Of a DNA stretch of 23,244 nt, positions 16,601 through 23,244 are shown in pieces. The notes beneath the pieces are model-generated. The model was not told where the DNA came from and did not search any database. It saw only the letters and a list, made by a program, of their open reading frames with translations. The DNA is taken from assembly GCA_003427395.1 (NCBI GenBank), contig BFEA01000166.1:1155688-1178931 (forward strand), given 5' to 3'. The translations under genes were made by a program, and so were the position numbers. This stretch comes from Chara braunii. Lineage: Eukaryota > Streptophyta > Charophyceae > Charales > Characeae. Within the stretch, counting starts at the first letter, position 1, and the number at the start of each line of letters is the position of its first letter.

Positions 16601-16918
16601 GTGTGTGCGCGCCGGGGGTGGGGGGTCGAGTGGTCGTTCCGCTCTGGACGGTGATCCTTGGAATCAGGGACTCTCGGGATGAGCCGTGCCCAACTTCTCC
16701 CCACGGCTAGTTCAACAGTGGCACGTGCTCTCGGCTGCCACGTGTGGGTGGCGCGAAGCCTGAGCGTTTTGATTTCTTCCTCCTCCTCCTCCTCCTTTGC
16801 CTCTGTGTGGGCTATTGTCTTTGGACGTGCTGATCCAGATCGATTATCTCCAGACAGCAATTTTCTTTGAAAATATTTTGATTTGATCTCATTTGATTTC
16901 ATGGTTTTATCAAGATCT
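16601..16918. other. no supported feature
   Basis: Mixed sequence following the GT repeats, including a CTC run at 16780-16797. No gene is seen. Confidence 0.4.
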
Positions 16919-17006
16919 GAGTCCCTTTTTCAGGGCTGTTTATGTTTCGCGTTGTATGTAATGAGTCCGTTTTTCAGGGCTGTTTATGTTTCGCGTTGTA
17001 TGTAAT
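16919..17006 (+). repeat. 44-bp tandem duplication
   Basis: Units 16919-16962 and 16963-17006 share TTTTTCAGGGCTGTTTATGT and TTCGCGTTGTATGTAAT, and are almost identical, so the duplication is recent. Confidence 0.95.
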
Positions 17007-17067
17007 ATAGGTTAAATTGGTTAATGGATTAACTTCTGCTTTTGTGCTAAAAGTCACGCGGAGCTCA

Positions 17068-17096
17068 TTAATTGGGAGTGGCAACTCCACAATTAA
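17068..17096. repeat. 12-bp stem-loop with GGCA loop
   Basis: TTAATTGGGAGT pairs with ACTCCACAATTAA with one bulged A and a 4-base loop. It resembles the tight hairpins in the first 4 kb. Confidence 0.65.
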
Positions 17097-18047
17097 GAAA
17101 GAAGAGGGGAGAGCTAATTAAAAAAAGGTTTTTGAAATTTGAATCGAGATTTTTCATTTGTCGAGAAAAAGAAATTTGGATTTCATTCTGCTGATGATGG
17201 ATAATGTGCCTACCAATTCGCTTATCACGTTAGATCTCCTCCCCCCCCCCTTCCCGCCGCCCCTTCGTCCTCTTCCCTCCCACCAGGACAAGCCCCCAAA
17301 AAACGGAAAATACAGAAAACCAAAAAGAACGAAAGAATGAGGAGGACCAAAAAAAGAGTAAGAAAACAGGAAAAGAAAACGAATCGTTAGATCGGATAAT
17401 GCATTTCCCTGCATACTTTTCTTTTCGATTGAATAAAAGAAGAAATACAAAGAAAAAGAAATGAAATCTCAAAGAATAATATTGGATTGGAATAACTCGT
17501 TTACTGCAAATCGGATTATGCATTGATTTCAATTTTAACAAATGATGTCAAAACGTTGTCTTACCCATTAATTTCTATCAAGCGAACCCTGGTAATGATT
17601 TCAAATTATGTCCGAACGTTGAACCTGGTCGTGATTTCACATTATGTCCGAAGTCGTCGTTTTTCTTGACCCACATTGAATCTGGAAACGCTATTTTCTT
17701 TACCTATGTTTTTTGTCGTTTCGTTTTTTTTAAACCCTTCCTTAATCTACCCCTCTTCTCCAATCTGATACAACCAACCACCGATCTCTCTCCCCTTTCC
17801 CTAAATCCTTGTCAGCATTCTTTCTTCTATTTTTAATTTCAAAATCGATTTGCCTTTTTTCTGCTGGATATTATCCTTATCAAGAAGCTGATCTCAAAGT
17901 TCCGCTCCCAAAAAAAAATAAAAAATGAAAAAATTCCCCTCCAATCTAGTGTGTTACATCGTTACATATTATTATTGGTATATTAATTAACTTTTTTTTA
18001 AGTTTTTTTTTCTTGTTTATATATATGCACAGGACATCCCGAGGTCG
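17097..18047. other. AT-rich gene-free stretch
   Basis: No gene is recognised. A diverged direct repeat with GATTTCAAATTATGTCCGAA lies at about 17594-17655 (two copies, about 43 bases apart), and a weaker relative is at about 17524. AATCGGATTATGCATT-type sequence occurs at about 17391 and 17510. Confidence 0.4.
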
Positions 18048-18505
18048 GACTTTAAATTGCAAGTTGGTCACAAATTTGGTAGCCCCAAATTTGCAAATCT
18101 AATTACGGAATTGAATTTTACGAATTCAAAAAAAAATCCTAAATTAAACCAACTACGTTTACTTCAAAAATCTCGACTTTAAATTACAATTTGGTCGCAA
18201 ATTTGGTACCCCAAAACTGCAAATCAAATTACGAAATTGAATTTTACAAAAAAAATTAGGGCCTTCTTAAATTGAAGTAACTACGACTACCACAAAATTG
18301 AATTACAAAAAAATTAAAGTAACTACGACTGCCGCAAAATTGAATTACAAATTTTGAACGTCCTAATTAAACTACGAACATTGCTACCAATACGATGATT
18401 ACTACTGCTGCAAAGTTTCCAATTTAAAAAAAAAAAAAAGGTTAAATATTGAGTTACAATAATTACAAATTGATCACAAATGTTGGTAGCCAAATGTACA
18501 AATTG

Positions 18506-18513
18506 CTCACCAC
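18506..18513. repeat. target site duplication, left (CTCACCAC)
   Basis: Identical to 18807-18814 and directly abutting the MITE's left terminal repeat. Confidence 0.85.
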
Positions 18514-18806
18514 CTAGGCTACCAGCCGGGCCGCCCGGGTCACCCTATTTTCTCTGGCGGCCCGGCCGTGCAAGGACCAGGGGAGGTCCCAGCCAAAAAA
18601 AAAAAAAAAAAAATCCAAAAAATCCGAAAAAAACTATGTTATCTAGAAAAATAAACTGAACAACTTTTGCCTCAGGGTCACATCGAAATTCTTTACCCAA
18701 TTTAAATTAAAAATTTTAAATAAAAAAATAAATTTTTTATTTTTTATTTTTTTTCATCTTTTTGGCCCGGCCGGGCAAGTGGACCCGGGCCACTCTGGTA
18801 GCCTAG
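18514..18806. mobile_element. 293-bp MITE with 12-bp terminal repeats and 8-bp target duplication
   Basis: CTAGGCTACCAG (18514-18525) and the exact inverse CTGGTAGCCTAG (18795-18806) bound the element, and CTCACCAC is duplicated on both sides. Just inside are GC-rich inverted segments (GCCCGGGTCAC near the left, GTGGACCCGGGC near the right). A direct repeat of GGCCCGGCCG-K-GCAAG also occurs at both ends. The centre is A/T-rich with poly-A runs and no coding capacity. An 8-bp duplication suggests mobilisation by a hAT-type transposase (family knowledge). The perfect duplication argues for a fairly recent insertion. The GC-rich ends contrast sharply with the AT-rich host array. Confidence 0.85.
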
Positions 18807-18814
18807 CTCACCAC
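18807..18814. repeat. target site duplication, right (CTCACCAC)
   Basis: Exact match to the octamer left of the MITE. Confidence 0.85.
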
Positions 18815-19106
18815 AAGTTTGGGACTCAAATTTCTTCTAAGTTAAGTTGCAAACTGATTTAACTGAATCTCGAATTTGGAGTAAAATTCCAAAAGTAAAT
18901 TCCAAAAGTAAATTCCAAAAGTTAATTACAAATTTGAAGTACAAATTCGGAACCGCAAAGGTAAAAGTTAAATTACGAAATCGAATAACGGATTCGAAAT
19001 TCCAAAGGTCCAAGTTAAATTACAAAATTGAAGTACAAGTCTGGAACGCTGAAGTTTCGAAGGTACATTAGCCACTGGTCATGGTGATGGCGGATGTACG
19101 TACCCG

Positions 19107-19255
19107 CTTTTTATGCAAAGGTGCACTCGCCATTGTTCACATTTCGTGAGTGGTACGGCACAGTGGCTGACTGATGTATTTGGTCACCTTCTATGCAAAA
19201 ATGCACTCGCCATTTTTCACTTTTCACGAGTCGTTGTGAGTAGTGTGGCGTGGTG
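19107..19255 (+). repeat. 80-bp tandem duplication
   Basis: TATGCAAAGGTGCACTCGCC and TATGCAAAAATGCACTCGCC start two diverged units 80 bases apart, each continuing through TTCAC, a YGAGT segment and a GTGGC end. Confidence 0.8.
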
Positions 19256-20599
19256 AGACCCTGTGTGAACCTTTTTTTTTTTTTTTTTCCCTTCTTGAAT
19301 TTGCTGAACTTTTTTTTTGTGTGTGTCTTTGTCTTTGTCATTTTTAGAGCTGGCCCCTGCCAAATCTGTAAGGATCATTACTCCTCTGCTAGAATTTACC
19401 TGGTCACACGGGACGTCCGGGGACATTCTGACAGTTTTCCGTGTCTTTAGCGATTCCTTACAGGATTGCGGATACATTTTTTGTGTTAAAAAAAATCCTC
19501 TTTTTCTTTTTCCTTCGTTCTTTATAAAAGGCTAACGCTTTTAAACCACGGCTACACGCCCCCAGCCTTGTGGAGAAATCCTCCATTGCCTTTAAAAATT
19601 CCAGAGGCTCGGGGCTGCCGGCCACAATGGCTGGCAGTGCAGGCCAAAACAAAAGCAAAAGCAAAAAAAGGTTGCGCTGGCACTTTGCCAAAGCTTGGCA
19701 CGCACTGGAAGGCTGCCAGGACCGGGGGTACTGGTGTTTTAAACCACCAGTCCCCCTGATGTCAGAAACCTCGGGGCTACTGGTAGCGCCGTTTCACGAT
19801 GGGTACCGGTAGTACAGAGTGGAAAACCGGGCGGGCCTCAAAAATGGAATTTGCGGCAAAAATTGAAAACGCACTGAATCGGCGCGGCAAATATTTCACG
19901 GTCAAAATGATTTTATTTTATTTTTTCCGATATTTTTCCTTGAAAGATCACGACCTAATCTATGGACCCTCAAAATTTCAGACATTTTCATGAATTCTTC
20001 TGAGCACCAAAAATCGGCAAAGTTGCCGCTTGAAAATGGTGGGATTGGAGCCGCTGGTGACGAACGGTCGCCGCCCCTCCGTACAACCTGGCCAACCAAC
20101 CCACCGGTACCTTTGAGGCACCATTCTCCGCGGCTTGAAACGCTCTGCACACACACACACAAAAACGAACCGGTGCAGGCCTCCTTTTGCCTGGTGCAGG
20201 CAGTCATTTTGCCCTTGAGCCCGAGCACCGGAAGTTGCGGCTGCGTTCAAGCTGCACCTGTTTTTTCATAGCTGGGGAACGTACTGGTGGTCTAAGCCCG
20301 ACCAATTTGATCGCCTGTCCAATCTGACAGGATGGCCGTTCAGGCCTTTCATTATCATTATAGTGTTACGGGGAACCCTGTAGCACCCACATCCGTGTTC
20401 ATGCCTCCAACGAGGGAACATGTGGGGGCTGCGCTCGACCTGCAGGCGGGGGATATCAGCCAGGGGTCAGCTGGTAGCATCAGATACCAACTGGAGCAAT
20501 CCCTGCACCTCCCCTCCGGCCCCCTCCCTCTATGAATGATGAACATCAGCAGTATGGGCTACGGGCTACCTCTGGGTGGCGGGCAGCAAGTTTGGGTAC
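19256..20599. other. gene-free region with hairpins; possible SINE body on the right
   Basis: Stem-loops at 19615-19637 (CTGCCGGCCA stem, one mismatch, loop CAA) and 19724-19756 (GGGGG-T-ACTGGTG paired with CACCAGTCCCCC, 8-base loop). Poly-T runs lie at 19271-19288. The short open frames have no recognised domain. The part just below 20600 would be the body of the minus-strand tRNA-derived element, whose far end I cannot define. Confidence 0.4.
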
Positions 20600-20672
20600 A
20601 CGAGGCTGATGGGGATTGAACCCATGACCTCCTGACTGGTAGTTGTGTTCCTTACCGACTGAGCTAGGCCGC
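20600..20672 (-). mobile_element. tRNA-derived sequence (probable SINE head)
   Basis: On the minus strand, TAGCTCAGTCGG (A-box-like, U8/D-arm position) is followed by GGTTCAATCCC (B box), and the T-arm ATGGG-TTCAATC-CCCAT pairs perfectly. The distance from D-loop to T-arm (27 bases) is exactly that of a standard tRNA. The acceptor, D and anticodon stems, by contrast, are badly mispaired. An intact pol III promoter in a non-foldable tRNA is the usual signature of a tRNA-derived SINE or tRNA pseudogene. Apparent loop CTACCAG would give anticodon ACC, but with unpaired stems this is meaningless. No tail or target duplication was identified. Confidence 0.6.
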
Positions 20673-20685
20673 TGACTCAGAAGTA

Positions 20686-21066
20686 GTGTGGTGATGTATT
20701 TTTGCCCTGTTTGAGGGCATGCAAAAGTAGCGTCTTGATGTATATGCCTCTTTTCTTCCGTGTCCTCTTTTTGAAAAAAAATCCCCGGATATTTTTGAAA
20801 GTACTTGTCTTTGAACCTGTCTTTCCAAAAGAACAAAGGAAAAGTAGCACACTGGTCGCTGCTGTGTGCTTGGAGGTGTGTTGACGTATTTTTTCCCTGT
20901 TTGAGGGCATGCAAGAGTATCGTCTTGATGTATGCCTCTTTTTTCTTCCGTGTCCTCGTTTTAAAAAAAAAGTCCCGGATATTTTTGAAAGTACTTGTCT
21001 TTGAACCCGTCTTTCCAAAAGAACAAAGGAAAAGTAGCACACTGGTCGCTGCTGTGTGCTTGGAGG
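20686..21066 (+). repeat. 190-bp tandem duplication
   Basis: Two units (20686-20875 and 20876-21066), more than 90% identical by eye, include CCCTGTTTGAGGGCATGCAA, GTCTTGATGTAT, TATTTTTGAAAGTACTTGTC and GTAGCACACTGGTCGCTGCT. Homologous points lie 190 bases apart, which is not a multiple of three. The apparently protein-like frames on both strands therefore change frame between units and are not coding. Confidence 0.95.
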
Positions 21067-21112
21067 CAGGCGCGAGTTTCTGTCCGTAAGTTGTTGGGGA
21101 GTAGTCACGGAA

Positions 21113-21220
21113 TGATTTCTATGACCGATTTGTAGACGTAATTGCAGTGATAATACATGCTGGTCCGGCCATAATTCTCCTCAGGTACATCTCGGGAAGT
21201 GCTGGTGTGAGCATGGTCTG
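21113..21220 (+). repeat. diverged member of the CACACTGGGA foldback family
   Basis: GTAGACGTAATTGCAGTGATAATACATGCTGGTCCGG aligns in order with the unit at 21684-21780 (GTGGATGCAATTGCAGTCAG, then ATACGTTCATGGCC), and TCAGGTACATCT matches the later CATATACATCT. This is an old copy without clear terminal repeats. Confidence 0.4.
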
Positions 21221-21509
21221 AAAGTGCTGGGTGTGCACTTATGATTCCACCCTCAGTAACTTGGCCCCCTTTTTGTGGCCTTGGGGGGCCACTGAGCCCT
21301 ATTTGAAACTGACAAGAAGAAAAGAAAGGAATTTCTGGGCGCATTTGAAATTGAAATGAAATGAAATGAAAAAAAAAGAAGTTCGGAAGGGAGAATAGAA
21401 GGATCGTTGAAAAAAAAGGAAGGAAGGATAAAGAAGTATGTATTTGGCTGTATCCAGAGGTCAGCACTTGACGCTTCCAACAAATAAGGAGCTTCCCTTC
21501 CCCCCCCAA

Positions 21510-21510
<1 letters not shown>
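21221..21510. other. no supported feature
   Basis: Mixed sequence, purine-rich from 21310 to 21430 (GAAATGAAATG repeats at about 21350-21370). No gene is seen. Confidence 0.4.

Positions 21511-21544
<34 letters not shown>
21511..21544 (+). repeat. (ATA)n microsatellite
   Basis: About eleven uninterrupted ATA units after a short C tract. Confidence 0.95.
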
Positions 21545-21546
<2 letters not shown>

Positions 21547-21680
21547 TTTTTGATAATTGGTGGTGGGGGGGGGAAATCAAAATTTGAGGTGAAAAAGAAA
21601 TGGGAGGGAAAAAAATGTGTCTTTTGCTTGGATGATTGGATGATGGTTACATTCGCAGGGTAGCGAGCTAGGGAGTACTC

Positions 21681-21781
21681 ACACTGGGACTTTTTTGACT
21701 CATCTGTGGATGCAATTGCAGTCAGATACGTTCATGGCCTGGCGCAATTGCAGTCATATACATCTGCCAAAGTCCCAGTGT
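21681..21781. mobile_element. 101-bp foldback element, perfect 13-bp ends
   Basis: ACACTGGGACTTT (21681-21693) is the exact inverse of AAAGTCCCAGTGT (21769-21781). Inside, GCAATTGCAGTCA followed by GATAC or TATAC occurs twice in direct orientation. A partial second copy begins TACTCACACTGGGA at 21832, 156 bases downstream, and runs to about 21920 without an evident right end. It is non-coding; the family is supported by three related copies in about 800 bases. Confidence 0.6.
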
Positions 21782-21831
21782 TGGGTGTGACCTTAGTTGC
21801 ATCCTTTTCCATTCTAGTTGGCAGGACTCAA

Positions 21832-21920
21832 TACTCACACTGGGATTCTTTCGACTGACCTCTGGATTCAATTGCGGTCAGATAGGTTCATGGCCTGCCG
21901 TAATTGTGGTCTCTCGTAAC
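21832..21920 (+). repeat. partial tandem copy of the CACACTGGGA unit
   Basis: TACTCACACTGGGA, CTCTGGATTCAATTGCGGTC and GATAGGTTCATGGCCTGCCG parallel the unit starting at 21676 base for base with about a dozen changes. Confidence 0.75.
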
Positions 21921-22156
21921 TTAGTAAGTCCTTTTTTCCCCCCTACTTAAATAGTCGGCACGGCCATGCTCTTTTCTTTTTTTAGGTTGTCGACTTGTTG
22001 TATGTATGTATCTGCTCACTTTCTTCTTTTTCTTTTTTTTTCAACACGTGTTCCCCCGCCCCCCTCTCTCCCCCCCCTGTTAAAACACCAGTTCAGCCGA
22101 CGCTATTTGTATGAAGCTATTTTCCAAGGCTCCAGAGCCTCCAACTGGGCCTTTTC
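21921..22156. other. no supported feature
   Basis: T- and C-rich sequence with homopolymer runs. No gene is seen. Confidence 0.4.
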
Positions 22157-22196
22157 TTAGAGGCCTTGACAGCCCCTTAGAGGCCTTGACAGCCCC
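22157..22196 (+). repeat. perfect 20-bp tandem duplication
   Basis: TTAGAGGCCTTGACAGCCCC occurs twice without any difference. Confidence 0.98.
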
Positions 22197-22490
22197 CCAC
22201 CGGCCCAGGCCTGAAGCATCATGCGCTAACCGCGTACCCGCTGGTAAGAGCCCAAGCTACCGGCAAACTGGTGGTGGCAGGGTTATAGTGTTTTCCTTTT
22301 TTTTTTTGTTTTTTTTTAACCTTTGGGCAAAGGCGTGGAGGTTACCGTCTTGCCCCTGCATACAATGCATGGTCGGTATAGCTGCATCAGTTGTCCTTTG
22401 CTAGGTATAGGCATGTATAACTCAGGCCCCAGGACAGGTACAGGGGTATATATGTATATACATATTTACGACAATATACATATGTATATA
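22197..22490. other. no gene; ends in TA-rich sequence
   Basis: Poly-T runs at 22297-22318, then mixed sequence to about 22440 and TATATATGTATATA-type sequence leading into the R-family copies. Confidence 0.4.
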
Positions 22491-22859
22491 TCGTCACAAA
22501 TAGAACTGCCCGGTAAACCGTAGGCAGAGAGAGAGAAGAGGACAACAAACGAAGGGCTGTGACAAACTGTTTTGTCGAAGTTTCACCGAATATATCGTCA
22601 AATATATTGCCAAACAGAGCGGCCCGGTAAACATTAGGCAGAGAGGGAGAAGAGGACAACAAACGAGAGGCTGTGATATATATCTATCTATATATATATA
22701 TATATTGATGATACATAATGTATATATTGACTATATATGTATATATATCGTCAGACAGAGCTACCCGGTAACTGCAGGCAGAGAGGGAGAAGAGGCCAAC
22801 AAGCGAGGGGCTGTGACATATTGTTTCGTCGGAGTTTCACCGACTCATCAGGAGGCTGA
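22491..22859 (+). repeat. repeat family R, three copies in TA-rich DNA
   Basis: Copies at 22491-22592, 22594-22676 and 22748-22859, all in the same orientation, share TCGTCARACAGAGC, CCCGGTAA, GGCAGAGAGGGAGAAGAGG, CAACAAACGAGGGGCTGTGA and, in the first (partly) and third, GGAGTTTCACCGACTCATCA plus GGAGGCTGA. TA microsatellite sequence precedes each copy and separates the last two. The first lacks the final GGAGGCTGA and the second lacks the whole 3' third. Confidence 0.8.
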
Positions 22860-22917
22860 ATATATGGAGTATTTCAAACTGCCATTGACCTTCAGGTCTA
22901 GCATATATGTGGGCAGG

Positions 22918-22951
22918 TGAGGAGGAGGAGGAGGAGGAGGAGGAGGAGGAG
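22918..22951 (+). repeat. (GGA)n microsatellite
   Basis: About eleven GGA/GAG units. The arginine-rich frame here is an artefact. Confidence 0.95.
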
Positions 22952-23244
22952 ATCTCGTTGCATCAATATCTATCTGAGCATTCGTAGTGTTTGGACACGT
23001 GGGGATGTGCTTTGTACTTTTTTGACAGAATTTAGATGGACTTACCGTCAAATACGACCGGGAAAGTTTTCAGTACGCGTATGTGCCCTTGCAGGGCAGC
23101 TGCAGCTTGGTTCTCTTCTGGCCCCTTACTTTTTTTGTACATGTAGATCAGACTATCTATTTTTGCTAGTCGGAGTGTAGAATGTAACTGTTTTAACGTT
23201 TGTGGCTTGTTTCTTAGTTCTTTTTTTTTTTTTGGATTTGTTTT
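22952..23244. other. no supported feature to window end
   Basis: Mixed sequence with a T run at 23221-23232. The open frame at 22917-23180 starts inside the GGA repeat and shows no domain. Confidence 0.4.

Larger units (their letters stand above)
18048..19060 (+). repeat. AT-rich degenerate tandem array, interrupted by a MITE
   Basis: Copies of a block starting GACTTTAAATTRCAA and containing GGTCRCAAATTTGGTA, AATTACGRAATTGAATTTTA and AACTACG lie at 18048 and 18175 (127-base period), with shorter and more diverged units to about 19060. A pure sub-repeat of AAATTCCAAAAGT occurs three times at 18884-18922. The array resumes on the other side of the MITE at 18514-18806. The lysine-rich open frame at 18847-19071 is composition-driven. 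Confidence 0.65.

Noticed and set aside
20690-21108. Protein-like frames over the 190-bp repeats on both strands
   Set aside because: The repeat period is not a multiple of three, so the reading frame changes between units; the sequence is conserved as DNA, not as protein.

Overview
This window looks like nuclear DNA from a large, repeat-rich eukaryotic genome. It holds no operons, no rRNA and no bacterial-style coding density, and nearly all its long open frames are low-complexity readings of microsatellites or intron. The one recognisable gene piece is a first coding exon at 13046-13250 (+). Its 68 complete codons match the N-terminus of plant GAUT13/GAUT14-type galacturonosyltransferases: an SPSMR-ITIS start, a basic stretch, then a membrane anchor with the LAF-LP--FI-TAV-TL pattern. 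That points to a streptophyte. The lack of familiar flowering-plant repeats and the size of the intron would fit a charophyte alga or early-diverging plant, but that last step is a guess.

Layout. 1-4300: no gene; an unusually dense set of short perfect hairpins, many with 4-base loops, and a degenerate TCATCCTATT repeat (2340-2940). 4300-5430: GC-richer unclassified DNA ending in an 87-base A tract. 5520-6600 and 9136-9310: a foldback family with GGGGCGAGGTCCCACTAG-type ends, plus two unrelated palindromic elements. 7323-8181: an 859-bp non-autonomous transposon with 18-bp perfect terminal repeats and a degenerate 8-bp target duplication (hAT-like). 8196-8440, 15881-16146 and 22491-22859: eight copies or fragments of a roughly 110-bp repeat embedded in TA-rich sequence. 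8860-9056: a 63-bp two-monomer tandem repeat next to two TTGGCGCCAA palindromes. 10388-10690: an eight-copy CAGCAGATTGTGCG repeat, followed by TTGA, AG, CTGT and GATC microsatellites.

12285-15600: duplicated upstream sequence, three abutting GATAAG hexamers, the GAUT exon, and then over 2 kb of pyrimidine-rich intron with a minisatellite. A phase-compatible but unproven second exon lies at 15177-15225. At 15690-15727 there is an exact 38-bp Nextera mate-pair junction adapter, 96 bases after an N. This is synthetic sequence left in the assembly, so everything to its right should not be assumed contiguous with the GAUT gene.

15728-23244: two duplicated GT-microsatellite units, an AT-rich degenerate tandem array (18048-19060) interrupted by a 293-bp MITE with 12-bp terminal repeats and a perfect 8-bp target duplication, a tRNA-derived (SINE-type) sequence on the minus strand near 20600-20672, a 190-bp tandem duplication, and another foldback family (21113-21920). 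Apart from the GAUT fragment, no transposase, reverse transcriptase or other protein gene could be supported. The notable content is a rich set of small non-coding, mostly inverted-repeat mobile elements and one clear assembly artefact.
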